Source: Rhodococcoides corynebacterioides NBRC 14404 (GTDB lineage Bacteria > Actinomycetota > Actinomycetes > Mycobacteriales > Mycobacteriaceae). Taken from it: DNA of 64,000 bases. Positions 1 through 8,653 of this stretch are shown here, in pieces. Position numbers and translations under genes: made by a program. The stretch covers positions 1-64,000 of the forward strand of contig NZ_BCWV01000002.1 of the NCBI RefSeq assembly GCF_001894765.1, given 5' to 3'. Each line of letters begins with the position of its first letter. Position 1 is the first letter of the stretch. The notes under the pieces were generated by a model. That model was not told the origin of the DNA and ran no database searches. It saw only the letters and a list, made by a program, of their open reading frames with translations.

Positions 1-1
1 T

Positions 2-1489
2 GCCACCGTCGGCGCGGCGCTGAGCGGCGTGCTGGCGGCGGGCGGCGACGTCGCGGCGACCATCGGCGGCACCCTGGGTGGTGCGCTCGGCGGCGCTCTC
101 ACCGCAGACCTGCAGGCCCAGCTCTCGGCTCTCCTGGCCGGTGGACTGGACCTCGACGCAGCCCTGGGCGCCGTGCTCGGCGCGGCCCCCGGACTGGACC
201 TCGGTGCCGACCTCACGGGCGCACTGACCGGGGCCGTCGGCACCGGCCTCGGACTGATCGGCGGAGTCGAACTGCCCGAGACCGGCCTCGACATCACCGG
301 TGGACTCGCCGGCGCTCTCGGCGCCGGTGGAGCCGCCGCAGCCGGACTCGGCGGCACCCTCGGAGCCGTTCTCGGCGGCACGGTCCTCGGTGACCTCGAC
401 GCCGAGGCCCTGCTCGCTGGTGACCTGAGCGGAGCCGTGGCCGGCGCGCTCGGCGGTGCACTCGACGCCGATGCCGCCCTCGTGGGCGACCTCGCCACCG
501 CACTCACCGGGGCTCTCGACGTCGCCGGCGTCGTCGACGCCGCGGGTGGAGTGACCGGTGACCTGTCCACCGCTCTCGGTGCGGCCTTCGGCGTCGGCGG
601 ATCCGTCGGCACCGAACTGGGCGGTGCGCTCGGCGCGGTCCTCGGCGCGTCGGGTGCCGTCGACGTCGCCGGCACCCTCGGTGCGGCGCTCGGTGCGGGC
701 GGTCAGCTGACCGGCGCTCTCGACGCGGCCCTGAACGGCGCTCTCGCCGCCGGTGGCGCGATCGACACCGATGGACTGCTCGACGTCACAGCGACCGTCG
801 ACAGCAGCCTCGGCACGGTGCTGGGCGGCGGCATCGTCGCCGGTGGCGAGATCGCCGGCGGACTCGGTGCCGGCGTCGTCGGAGCCGCCGACACGCTGGC
901 CGGTGCCGGACTGGACGCGGCCACCGGAGCCACGGCAGGCATCGGTGGAGCACTCGCCTCCGACGGCGCCCTCGGCGCCGGCCTGGGCCTGGGGACGGAC
1001 CTCGGCCTGGACACCGGCCTCGTCGGTGATCTCGCCGGCACGGTCGACACGACGGGCGCCCTGGGCGGCGTCGTCGACACCGCAGGTGACCTCGGCGGTG
1101 CGGCGGACGTCGCCGGCACGGTCGGCGGTGCGGTCGGCGGTGTGCTCGGTGCCGGCGGTGCACTCGGTGGCGCTCTCGGTGGTGCTGTGGACGCCGGTGG
1201 CGCTCTCGGCGGCGCGGTCGACACCGCAGGGTCGCTCGGCGGCGCGGTCGACTCCACCGCGGACCTGACCGGTGGCGTCGCGGACACCTGGCAGAACGTC
1301 GACGCCGACGACGCGTTCGGCGGCGTCGGTGCCGTCGCCGACACTGCGGGTGACGTGACCGGTGGCCTCACCGGTGGCCTCACCGGCGCGCTGGGTGGCG
1401 GCCTCGGCGGCGCTCTCGGCGGTGGCGTCGACGCCGGCCAGGAGGCGGCGATCGACACCACGGCCGACCAGGCCGACGACACCCAGTAG
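2..1489 (+). CDS. iniB: IniB-like Gly/Ala-rich protein, 5' end outside window
   Basis: The reading frame is open from base 2, so the true N-terminus lies upstream. The visible product is almost entirely Gly, Ala, Leu, Val, Asp and Thr in degenerate units such as GALGGALGGAVDAGG, with no recognisable catalytic domain. This composition, together with the two dynamin-like GTPase genes directly downstream, matches the mycobacterial isoniazid-inducible iniB-iniA-iniC locus, whose IniB is a cell-envelope-associated Gly/Ala-rich protein of unknown biochemistry. The C-terminal tail (about 20 residues) is acidic and less repetitive. A strong hairpin follows the stop codon. Assignment rests on composition plus synteny rather than on motifs, because low-complexity sequence cannot be aligned reliably by eye. 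Confidence 0.7.
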   Translation, partial: ATVGAALSGVLAAGGDVAATIGGTLGGALGGALTADLQAQLSALLAGGLDLDAALGAVLGAAPGLDLGADLTGALTGAVGTGLGLIGGVELPETGLDITGGLAGALGAGGAAAAGLGGTLGAVLGGTVLGDLDAEALLAGDLSGAVAGALGGALDADAALVGDLATALTGALDVAGVVDAAGGVTGDLSTALGAAFGVGGSVGTELGGALGAVLGASGAVDVAGTLGAALGAGGQLTGALDAALNGALAAGGAIDTDGLLDVTATVDSSLGTVLGGGIVAGGEIAGGLGAGVVGAADTLAGAGLDAATGATAGIGGALASDGALGAGLGLGTDLGLDTGLVGDLAGTVDTTGALGGVVDTAGDLGGAADVAGTVGGAVGGVLGAGGALGGALGGAVDAGGALGGAVDTAGSLGGAVDSTADLTGGVADTWQNVDADDAFGGVGAVADTAGDVTGGLTGGLTGALGGGLGGALGGGVDAGQEAAIDTTADQADDTQ

Positions 1490-1505
1490 GCCCGACCCGC
1501 TCGAC

Positions 1506-1544
1506 CGACGACCCCGCACGCGCTCCCCGCGTGCGGGGTCGTCG
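1506..1544 (+). terminator. 17-bp perfect hairpin after iniB
   Basis: Bases 1506-1522 and 1528-1544 are perfectly complementary with a 5-nt loop (CTCCC). No T-tract follows, as is usual in actinobacteria. It may terminate or attenuate transcription between iniB and iniA. Confidence 0.7.
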
Positions 1545-1620
1545 CTTACGGTAGGAAAGAAGTGGTGAGACCTCACAGTCTCCTGCCACGTCGTCGCCCA
1601 CCCACGGCTCGAACGGATCG

Positions 1621-3579
1621 GTGTCCTCCATGGAGAACTCGCGCGACCGCACGGTGCAGAATGCGCCCGGCGCCGCGGTGCAGGATGCGCCCGGCGCAGC
1701 GGTGCAGACCGCGCCCGGCGCAGCGACCCCGGCCCGCGCCGGCGCTCCGACGACCCTCGCGGATCTGCTCACCCGGACCGGCGAGGTCGCGGCCAAGGCC
1801 GGCCGACGGGACCTGGTCGACCGAGTGGCGGCCGCGCGCGAGCGGGTCTCCGATCCTCGCCTGCGCATCGTCGTGGTGGGGCCGCTCAAGCAGGGCAAGA
1901 GCCAGTTCGTCAATTCCCTTCTCGGCCTCGACGTCTGCTCCGTGGGTGACGACGAGACCACGGCCGTGCCGACGATGGTCGCGCACGGGGACGAGCGTCG
2001 GGCCGAGCTCGTCGTCGCGCAGCCCGGTGGTGATCCGGCGCGGATCTCGATCCCGTTCGAGGACATTCATGCCGTCACCCCGTCGGATCCGCGGGCGGAG
2101 GGTCGCGACGTCCTGCGCCTCGAGATCACCGTGGCCTCGCCGCTCCTGGCCGACGGACTGGTCATCGTGGACACCCCGGGTGTCGGAGGCCACGGCAACC
2201 CGCACGCCAGCGCCACCCTGGGACTCATCTCCTCCGCCGATGCCGTTCTGGTGCTGTCGGATTCGTCGCAGGAGTTCACCGAGCCCGAGGTCGCCTTCCT
2301 CCGCCGCGCCGTCGATCTGTGTCCGGCCGTGGCCTGCTTGATCACCAAGACCGATCTCTATCCGCATTGGCGTCGGATCGTCGACGTCGATCGCGACCAT
2401 CTGGCGCGGGAGGGTGTGGAGGTGCCGCTGCTGCCCGTCTCGTCGCTGCTGCGCTCGCACGCCCTGCGGCTCCAGGATTCGTCCCTGGACGAGGAGTCCG
2501 GCTTCCCGGCGCTGTACGAATTCCTGCGGGGAGTCGTCCGTAGTGCGGCCGTCACCACCCGCAAGGCGGTGGCGCTGGACGTCACGTCCGTCGCCGAGCA
2601 CGTCGCCCTCGCCCTGGGCAGCGAACTCGCCGCGCTGCGCGATCCCGAGTCCGCCGCCGCGGCCGTCGGCGGGTTGCAGCGCGCCCGTGAGTCCGCCGAC
2701 GAGATGCGGCGGCGCAGCAGTCGCTGGCAGCAGACGCTCGCCGACGGTATCGCCGACCTGGCCTCCGACATCGACCACGATCTGCGGGATCGCCTGCGTC
2801 ACATCACTCGCGAGGCGGAGGCGGCCGTCGACGAGGGCGATCCGGGGAAGGACTGGCCGCGCATCGGCGAGTGGCTCGAGGAGCAGATCGCCGACGCGGT
2901 CGGCGACAATTTCGTGTGGGCGCACGAGCGCTCGATCTTCCTCGCCGAGAACGTCGCTCGGCACTTCGCCGAATCCGGCGAGGGTCAGTTGCCCGCCGGC
3001 GACATCGCCGCGCTCGCCGACCTCGACGGAATCATGGAACCGGTGACGTCGCTGTCGGATCTCGAGTCCGGTCGTATGGGCATCACGTCGAAGATGTTGG
3101 TGGGCATGCGCGGGTCCTACGGCGGTGTGCTCATGTTCGGCCTGGTGTCCACGATGATGGGGTTCGCCCTGCTCAATCCCGTCTCGCTCGGCGCCGGTGT
3201 GTTGCTGGGCAGCAAGGCGTACAAGGACGACAAGGAGCAACGCGTCCTCAAGCGCCGTGCCGACGCCAAGCAGGCCATCCGCAAGTTCACCGACGACGTC
3301 GCGTTCCAGGTGGGCAAGGAATCTCGCGACCGGCTGCGCGCCGTGCAGCGCGTGCTGCGCGACCACTTCACCGAGGTCGCGGAGCAGACGTTGCGCTCGG
3401 TCGACGACTCGCTCAAGGCCGCTCAGGAGGCCGCGACGATCCAGAGCAGCGAACGTGCCTCCCGCACAGCCGAACTCGAACGTGCGCTCGGCGACGTCGC
3501 GACGCTGCGCCGCATCGCCCGCACCCTCGACCCGGCTAATGCCGCACCGGCGGACGGGAAGCGAGGACTGCCCGCGTGA
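1621..3579 (+). CDS. iniA: IniA-like dynamin-family GTPase
   Basis: This 652-residue bacterial dynamin-like protein has a P-loop GPLKQGKS (about residues 87-94), switch/G3 DTPGVGG (184-190) and G4 TKTD (242-245). A hydrophobic paddle-like segment lies near residues 500-530 (GVLMFGLVSTMMGFALLNP), flanked by helical, charge-rich stalk regions. Family knowledge: mycobacterial IniA is a membrane-remodelling GTPase thought to repair envelope damage caused by isoniazid, ethambutol and similar stress. The GTG at 1621 is used here; an ATG three codons later is an alternative, and neither has a strong Shine-Dalgarno sequence. The first 40 residues contain a short repeat of the type APGAAVQ. Its stop overlaps the iniC start (GTGA), so the two GTPases are translationally coupled. 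Confidence 0.85.
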   Translation: MSSMENSRDRTVQNAPGAAVQDAPGAAVQTAPGAATPARAGAPTTLADLLTRTGEVAAKAGRRDLVDRVAAARERVSDPRLRIVVVGPLKQGKSQFVNSLLGLDVCSVGDDETTAVPTMVAHGDERRAELVVAQPGGDPARISIPFEDIHAVTPSDPRAEGRDVLRLEITVASPLLADGLVIVDTPGVGGHGNPHASATLGLISSADAVLVLSDSSQEFTEPEVAFLRRAVDLCPAVACLITKTDLYPHWRRIVDVDRDHLAREGVEVPLLPVSSLLRSHALRLQDSSLDEESGFPALYEFLRGVVRSAAVTTRKAVALDVTSVAEHVALALGSELAALRDPESAAAAVGGLQRARESADEMRRRSSRWQQTLADGIADLASDIDHDLRDRLRHITREAEAAVDEGDPGKDWPRIGEWLEEQIADAVGDNFVWAHERSIFLAENVARHFAESGEGQLPAGDIAALADLDGIMEPVTSLSDLESGRMGITSKMLVGMRGSYGGVLMFGLVSTMMGFALLNPVSLGAGVLLGSKAYKDDKEQRVLKRRADAKQAIRKFTDDVAFQVGKESRDRLRAVQRVLRDHFTEVAEQTLRSVDDSLKAAQEAATIQSSERASRTAELERALGDVATLRRIARTLDPANAAPADGKRGLPA

Positions 3580-5042
3580 GCGCGACGATCGACCGGGCCC
3601 GCTCCCTCGTCGCGGCGGCCCGCGCGGAGTATGCCGGTGTTCCCGAGGCGCGTCGAGCCGTCCAGGACTGCGGGGCACGGCTCGACGAACCGCTGCGGAT
3701 CGCCCTCGCCGGATCTCTCAAGGCCGGCAAGTCGACACTGCTCAACGCCCTCGTCGGGCAGGACATCGCGCCCACCGACGCCACCGAGTGCACCCGCGTC
3801 GTCACCTGGTACCGCCGCGGACTCGCCCCGTCGGTCACCGCCCGGTACGACGGCGACCGGTCCGCCGAGATCCCCGTGGTTCGTCGGAACGGCCGCCTCA
3901 GCTTCGACTTCGGCGAGCTCACGGCCGACCGCGTCGACCGCCTCGACGTCGAGTGGCCCGCTCGGGCGTTGGCGCGCAACACCATCGTCGACACCCCGGG
4001 CACGTCGTCGCTCTCCCGCGACGTCTCCGAGCGCACCCTCGCGATGCTCACGCCGGACGACGCGGCGTCGGGAGCGGACGCCGTCGTCTACCTGCTTCGG
4101 ACCCTCAGCGCCGCGGACACCACGTTTCTCGGTCGGATCAACGACGCGGTGGGCGGGGAGTCGGGGCCGCTCGGCGTCATCGGCGTCGTCTCGCGCGCCG
4201 ACGAGATCGGCGCGGGTCGTATGGACGCGCTGCTGTCGGCGAAGGACGTCGCGGCACGGTTCGCCGGGGAGTTGGAACGCACCGGTCTGTGTCAGGCCGT
4301 CGTTCCGGTCGCGGGTCTCCTGGCGCTGGGCGCGCGGACGTTGCGGCAGAGCGAATTCGCCGCGCTGGTGGCGCTGGCGGACGCACCGTCGGAGGATCTC
4401 TCGCTCGCGATGCTCTCCGCCGACCGATTCGTCCGGCCGGACATGCCGCTGCCCGTCGACGCCGAGACCCGGGCCGGTCTCGCGGACCGGTTCGGTCTGT
4501 TCGGAATCCGGTTGGCCGTCACGCTGATTCGGATGGGCACGCGCGACTCGCCGGCCCTGGCGCGCGAACTCGTCGAGCGCAGCGGCCTGGACGAGCTGCG
4601 CCAGGTGCTCGACGCCCAGTTCGGCGACCGCGCCGATCAGTTGAAGGCGCACTCCGCGCTCGTGACCCTCGACCGTATCCTCCACGACCACCCGGCTCCC
4701 GGGGCCCAGCAGATCGCCGACGAGGTGCGGCGCACCCTCGCCGATGCGCACGGGTTCCGCGAGTTGCGCCTCATCGGCCGGATGCGAGCGCGCGAGGTTC
4801 GACTCCCCGACGATCAGCGCGCCGCGTTGGCACTGGTGATCGGAGCGCAGGGGATGGATGCGGCGACACGGCTCGGGTGCGATTCGGATGCCTCCGAGTC
4901 CGAGCTGCGCGCCGCCGCGCTGGCCGCCGTCCGCACGTGGCGTGCGCGTTCGACGCACCCGCTGCTGGATCGGTTCACGGCGTCCGCGTGCGAGGTCGCG
5001 GTGCGCAGCGCCGAGGGGATCCTGGCCGGCCTGTCCCGGTAG
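3576..5042 (+). CDS. iniC: IniC-like dynamin-family GTPase
   Basis: This 488-residue partner of the preceding GTPase has a P-loop GSLKAGKS (residues 46-53), G3 DTPGTSS (139-145) and a G4-position SRAD instead of the usual TKxD. The remainder is helical, without the clear paddle seen in IniA, which fits the smaller IniC. The GTG start overlaps the iniA stop by four bases. Family knowledge: IniC is the second dynamin-like protein of the iniBAC operon and probably works with IniA at the inner membrane. The altered G4 motif may change nucleotide specificity or affinity. Confidence 0.82.
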   Translation: MSATIDRARSLVAAARAEYAGVPEARRAVQDCGARLDEPLRIALAGSLKAGKSTLLNALVGQDIAPTDATECTRVVTWYRRGLAPSVTARYDGDRSAEIPVVRRNGRLSFDFGELTADRVDRLDVEWPARALARNTIVDTPGTSSLSRDVSERTLAMLTPDDAASGADAVVYLLRTLSAADTTFLGRINDAVGGESGPLGVIGVVSRADEIGAGRMDALLSAKDVAARFAGELERTGLCQAVVPVAGLLALGARTLRQSEFAALVALADAPSEDLSLAMLSADRFVRPDMPLPVDAETRAGLADRFGLFGIRLAVTLIRMGTRDSPALARELVERSGLDELRQVLDAQFGDRADQLKAHSALVTLDRILHDHPAPGAQQIADEVRRTLADAHGFRELRLIGRMRAREVRLPDDQRAALALVIGAQGMDAATRLGCDSDASESELRAAALAAVRTWRARSTHPLLDRFTASACEVAVRSAEGILAGLSR

Positions 5043-5070
5043 CGACGGCCGGACCTACGAGGTCCGTCGC
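5042..5070. terminator. Hairpin between convergent iniC and membrane protein gene
   Basis: GCGACGG (5042-5048) pairs with CCGTCGC (5064-5070), and GGACC (5051-5055) with GGTCC (5061-5065), with a CC bulge. The hairpin sits between convergent genes and partly overlaps the end of the minus-strand CDS. Confidence 0.45.
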
Positions 5071-5609
5071 CGCTCGCCCGCCCGGAGCCAGCGGCCGATC
5101 GCGGGCGTGAACGCGAGCGCCGCACCGATCACGAGCAACGCCGCACCGACGGCCGGCAGGTGGACCCAGGGCCACGCCACGGCGTCGTCGGTGGCGACGA
5201 CGAACGCCGCGCTGCCCGCCGCGGCGAGTACCGCCGTCGTCACGAGAACGCTGCGCGCAGAGGACCGACGCCCGCGCAGCTGCACGGCGCCGAGTGCTCC
5301 CAGCAGGACCACGACGGCCGCGACCGCGCCGGCGACGGTCAGTGTGACGGCGACGGTGTCGGCCGCGTCGGCGACGCTGGTGTCGGGCGCATCCGCCAGC
5401 ACGACCGCCTGCAGGCGCTCCCGCACGTCGGTCAGGTCGAGGGCGACGGCAGCCGCGGCGGCGAGCAGTACCAGGACACCGACGGCGACGGCCGTCACGG
5501 CGGGCCCGACGGCGCGCGGGGGTGTGTCGGGGACGGGGTCGCGGAGGGGGTCGACGCGGATGCGGGGTCGCGGAGGCGGTGAATGCCGATCCGAGCCGTC
5601 CGCAGTCAT
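5055..5609 (-). CDS. Small membrane protein with four predicted TM helices
   Basis: The 184-residue product has a hydrophilic Arg/Pro-rich N-terminus (about 35 residues) followed by four hydrophobic stretches separated by short loops: AVTAVAVGVLVLLAAAAAVAL, a Val/Ala segment near residue 95, SVLVTTAVLAAAGSAAFVV, and one near the C-terminus. An acidic loop with DVRERLQ lies between the first two. I do not recognise a family; it looks like one of the many actinobacterial integral membrane proteins of unknown function. The start is the ATG at 5609. It is convergent with iniC and divergent from the lipase gene, so it is probably a single-gene unit. Confidence 0.7.
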   Translation of the reverse strand: MTADGSDRHSPPPRPRIRVDPLRDPVPDTPPRAVGPAVTAVAVGVLVLLAAAAAVALDLTDVRERLQAVVLADAPDTSVADAADTVAVTLTVAGAVAAVVVLLGALGAVQLRGRRSSARSVLVTTAVLAAAGSAAFVVATDDAVAWPWVHLPAVGAALLVIGAALAFTPAIGRWLRAGERRRTS

Positions 5610-5789
5610 GTGAAGAAGGCTATCCGGTTCGCCATTTCTTGTGCCCGCACCCAACCGTCGACGAGCACGCGCCATGACCCGACACGGAAATCGTGATCTT
5701 CGCCGGACGGATGCCGGGGATGTGCCTGGCGTCACGTAGTTTCTCGGATGCAACGGTTCGGTCGGGGCGCGTCGTCGCCCCCGGGGTGG

Positions 5790-7094
5790 ATGGGATGTGG
5801 ACGCGTGCGCGCTGTGAAACTTGCGGGGGTGGGGCTCGCCCTGAGCCTGGGCATGGTCGGGCTGGGAGTGCCGACGGCCGTCGCCGAGCCGCCCGGCCCC
5901 GCTGCCGGCTTCTACACCCCGCCGAACCCGCTGCCCGCGGGCAACGACGGTGACCTGATCCGCACGGGCCCCTCGAACCTCGCGCTGTCGCTCCCGCTGC
6001 CCAACGGCCCGATTCCGGGCACGGCCACGCGCGTGATGTACCGCAGCCAGGACGCGAACGACCAGCCCAACGCGGTCACCGGCACCTACATCGACCCGTC
6101 CGCGCCCTGGACCGGGCCGGGCCCGCGCCCGCTGGTGGTCATCGCGCCGGGCACGCACGGCCAGGGTGATCAGTGCGCCCCGTCGCACCAGCTGAACAAC
6201 GTGCTGACCTACCAGCCCATCCTCGGGCTGATGGTCGAGTACGAGTTGATCTCCACCTACGCGCTGCTGTCCAAGGGCTACGGCGTCATGATCACCGACT
6301 ACGACGGCCTGGGTACGCCGGGGACGCACACCTACGTCAACCGTGCCGCCGAGGCGCACGCGGTGCTCGACGCGGCGCGCGCGGCACTGAAACTGCAGGG
6401 CGTGAAGGTGGGCCCGGACTCGCCCGTGGGCCTGTGGGGCTACTCCCAGGGCGGCGGCGCCGTCGCGGCCGCCGTCGAACTCGCACCCGAGTACGCGCCG
6501 GACCTGAAGCTGGCGGGTACCTACGCCGGCGCCCCGGTGGCCGATCTCGCCGCCACGCTGTCGCAGGTGGACGGCACGTTCCTCACCGGCGTCATCGCGT
6601 ACACGGTCAACGGCCTCAAGCGCACCAATCCGGAGCTGATCCCGATCATCGACGCGTCCACCAACGACAACGGCAAGGCCGTGCTGGCGGCGGCGGAGAA
6701 CCAGTGCATCGTCGAGTCGGCGCTGACCATCGGCTTCCACCGCACCAACGAGTGGATCGCCACCGGCCAGTCCCTCTCGGACTACCTGAAGAACATTCCC
6801 GAGGCGCAGGAGGTGTTGGCGGAGAACCGCGTCGGCAACCGCACGCCGACCTCGCCGGTCTACGTCGACACCAGCACCGGCGACGACATCGTGCCCTACG
6901 GCCAGGCCGAGCAGCTCTCCCGTGAATGGTGCGGCCGCGGCGCGAACGTCACGCTGAACACCCAGCGTCTGCCGTTCATCCTGCCGGGTCTCGCCCTGAG
7001 CCATGTGCTGCCGGACTTCATCGGCCTCACCGGCGGACTGAACTGGCTCGACGCCCGGTTCCGCGGCCAGCCCACGGCGGGCACCTGCGCCTGA
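5790..7094 (+). CDS. Secreted LIP-family lipase/esterase
   Basis: The protein starts with a signal peptide (RAVK n-region, hydrophobic core LAGVGLALSLGMVGLG, Ala-x-Ala cleavage near AVA/EPP). The mature part has the alpha/beta hydrolase nucleophile elbow GYSQGGG, an oxyanion-side VVIAPGTHGQGD and a late DDIVPYGQ segment likely to carry the acid residue. This pattern is the secretory lipase (LIP, PF03583) family, common in Rhodococcus and Mycobacterium and acting on triacylglycerols or other esters outside the cell. Possible starts in frame are ATG 5748, ATG 5790 and GTG 5805. I chose 5790 because the upstream part adds nothing to the signal peptide, but GTG 5805 has a GGGA nine bases upstream and is also plausible. 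Two Cys pairs are expected to form disulfides after export. Confidence 0.82.
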   Translation: MGCGRVRAVKLAGVGLALSLGMVGLGVPTAVAEPPGPAAGFYTPPNPLPAGNDGDLIRTGPSNLALSLPLPNGPIPGTATRVMYRSQDANDQPNAVTGTYIDPSAPWTGPGPRPLVVIAPGTHGQGDQCAPSHQLNNVLTYQPILGLMVEYELISTYALLSKGYGVMITDYDGLGTPGTHTYVNRAAEAHAVLDAARAALKLQGVKVGPDSPVGLWGYSQGGGAVAAAVELAPEYAPDLKLAGTYAGAPVADLAATLSQVDGTFLTGVIAYTVNGLKRTNPELIPIIDASTNDNGKAVLAAAENQCIVESALTIGFHRTNEWIATGQSLSDYLKNIPEAQEVLAENRVGNRTPTSPVYVDTSTGDDIVPYGQAEQLSREWCGRGANVTLNTQRLPFILPGLALSHVLPDFIGLTGGLNWLDARFRGQPTAGTCA

Positions 7095-7106
7095 CGCCAC
7101 CCGCTC

Positions 7107-7148
7107 CGACGACGCGCCTCGATCACATCCGATCGAGGCGCGTCGTCG
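7107..7148. terminator. 18-bp perfect hairpin between convergent genes
   Basis: Bases 7107-7124 and 7131-7148 are perfect inverted repeats with loop ACATCC. It lies just past the lipase stop and overlaps the last codons of the convergent minus-strand gene, so it can serve both genes. Confidence 0.75.
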
Positions 7149-7944
7149 CGTTCCGGACCCGGGCGTCGGCGGCGTCCCGTGCTGCCGTCGCCTCGTCGAC
7201 GTCGTGGTCCCGCGCGGCGGCGCCGTCCTCGGCCTGCGCGAGGGCGGCGCGGAGCCGCTCGACCTCGGCGCGGGCGTCGTCGCGGCGGTCGGTCGCCTCG
7301 GCCAGCGTGGACTCGGCGTCACTCAACGCTGCGCGGGCGTCGTCCAGCTCCGCCTCCGCGTGACGACGGGAATCCTCCCGTTCCTTCTCCGCGGCGGCCT
7401 TGTCCTCGGCGGCCTCGTCCGCCGCGTCGTCGTCGGGTATTTCCGGTGCGTCGGGGACGGCGACCAACCCGAGCGGGCCGAATCCGCTGTACTCCACCGC
7501 CCCCAGCAGGCGACCGGCGCGCACCTCGTCCGCCACGGCCGGGTCCGCGAGCGCTGCGCCGAGCGACGACGCCACCTCGCGTGTGACGTCGTCACCCACC
7601 TCGTGGCCACGGTCGGCGGCGATCTCGCCGGCCCGGGCGGCCAGGGCACGGACGGCCCGCTGGCGTTGCTTGGTGAGGGTGCGCAGGGTCGCGCCCGACA
7701 GGTGTTGCTGCGCTTCTCGGAGCGCCTCGCCGAGGTCGAACAGATCGCCGACCTCGTCCTCCGCGTCGCGCACCAGGACGTTGAGCACCCAGCCGACCGT
7801 CGTCGGCTTGCGCAGCGCGCCGATCTCCTTGGCCAGGGCCTTGTCCCCGTCGGCCCTGGCCTGCTTCTGCCGCTCGGTGCGGACCCGGACGAAGTCCGCG
7901 GGGTCCAGCCCGTAAAGCTCGTCGGCGACGTCGTCGAGGGTCAT
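7123..7944 (-). CDS. Coiled-coil protein of unknown function
   Basis: The product is 273 residues. The N-terminal half is helical with conserved-looking stretches (ELYGLDPADFVRVRTERQK, KPTTVGWVLNVLVRD) that recur in Rhodococcus and Nocardia hypothetical proteins. The C-terminal half (from about residue 170) is a long Ala/Glu/Asp/Arg-rich coiled coil with heptad-like spacing. No enzymatic motif, signal peptide or membrane segment is visible. It probably dimerises through the coiled coil. I do not recognise a function. The ATG at 7944 begins the conserved segment. Confidence 0.7.
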   Translation of the reverse strand: MTLDDVADELYGLDPADFVRVRTERQKQARADGDKALAKEIGALRKPTTVGWVLNVLVRDAEDEVGDLFDLGEALREAQQHLSGATLRTLTKQRQRAVRALAARAGEIAADRGHEVGDDVTREVASSLGAALADPAVADEVRAGRLLGAVEYSGFGPLGLVAVPDAPEIPDDDAADEAAEDKAAAEKEREDSRRHAEAELDDARAALSDAESTLAEATDRRDDARAEVERLRAALAQAEDGAAARDHDVDEATAARDAADARVRNATTRLDRM

Positions 7945-7990
7945 GGGTTCAGTGTCGCGCGGATTCGCCGCCGCACGGAACGGACTCGGA

Positions 7991-8035
7991 ATCGTGAAGT
8001 CCCGGCCCCGGAATGCGGGGCCGGAAGTACACGAT
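7991..8035 (-). terminator. Hairpin after the HhH-GPD gene
   Basis: CCGGCCCCG (8002-8010) pairs with CGGGGCCGG (8016-8024) around a 5-nt loop. An outer ATCGTG/CACGAT pair (7991-7996 and 8030-8035) extends the structure. It lies immediately after the stop of the minus-strand gene at 8036. Confidence 0.65.
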
Positions 8036-8635
8036 TCACGACAGCGAGTGGCGCACCAGCATGGCGGCCAGGACCGCGCGCTCGCCGCCTCGCGCCCGGT
8101 CGCCGAGTTCCGCCGGGTCCGTGGGCAGTCCCAGGTCCGTCGCCGCGGCCAATGCCTTGTCGTCGAAGTACGGGCCGACCCACGGCCAGACGTCCTGCAC
8201 CTCGCGCAGGAAGATGGTCGCGCCCGTCGGTCCGATGCCGTCGAACTCCTGCAGCAGCCGGGACGCCGCCTCGACGTCCCCGTCCGCGCGCTCCGCCAAC
8301 CGGCGCAGGTCGCCGTGGTAGTCGCTGCGCACCTTCTCGGCGGTCTCGCCGAGGCGGGTGGCCGTCGACTCGTCGTACCGCGTGTAGCGGCCGCGGCCGA
8401 GCGCGTCGACCCGGTCCTGCCACGACGACGCGGCCATCTTCTCCGGCGTGCGGTACCCGGCGGAGAACAGCTCCCGGGCCGCGGCGACGGCGATGTCCGC
8501 GGAGATGCGCGCGCTGAGCAGCTGGGTCAGCACCAGGAGCTCGAACAGCGGCGAGGGTGTGTCCTTCAGCGAGATGCCGGCCTCGTCGGCGTAGGTGCGG
8601 CCGTGCTCGTCCAGGAGGGTGTCCAGGGTGGTCAT
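8036..8635 (-). CDS. HhH-GPD superfamily (endonuclease III-like) protein
   Basis: This 199-residue protein carries a helix-hairpin-helix segment LLQEFDGIGPTGATIFLREV near residues 127-146, followed by VWPWVGPYFDDKAL. The all-helical layout resembles the DNA glycosylase superfamily (Nth/AlkA). The catalytic Lys of the bifunctional enzymes is not obvious, and no C-terminal Cys cluster for a 4Fe-4S centre is present, so it is an unclassified member rather than true endonuclease III. The conserved N-terminal FELLVLTQLLSARISADIAV matches the first helices of the fold. It probably acts on damaged or mismatched bases, but the substrate cannot be read from sequence. Confidence 0.65.
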   Translation of the reverse strand: MTTLDTLLDEHGRTYADEAGISLKDTPSPLFELLVLTQLLSARISADIAVAAARELFSAGYRTPEKMAASSWQDRVDALGRGRYTRYDESTATRLGETAEKVRSDYHGDLRRLAERADGDVEAASRLLQEFDGIGPTGATIFLREVQDVWPWVGPYFDDKALAAATDLGLPTDPAELGDRARGGERAVLAAMLVRHSLS

Positions 8636-8653
8636 GTACTTCGGCTACCCGGT

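Noticed and set aside
1..1489. CRISPR-like or satellite repeats in the iniB region
   Set aside because: The repeats are degenerate codon-level repeats within an open frame, with no constant repeat/spacer lengths.
1573..3678. Minus-strand open frame of about 700 codons over iniA
   Set aside because: Low-complexity Arg/Gly/His composition opposite a clear dynamin-like GTPase; antisense shadow.
5610..7322. Upstream extension of the minus-strand membrane protein frame through the lipase gene
   Set aside because: The residues beyond the ATG at 5609 are antisense to the secreted lipase and carry no recognisable domain.
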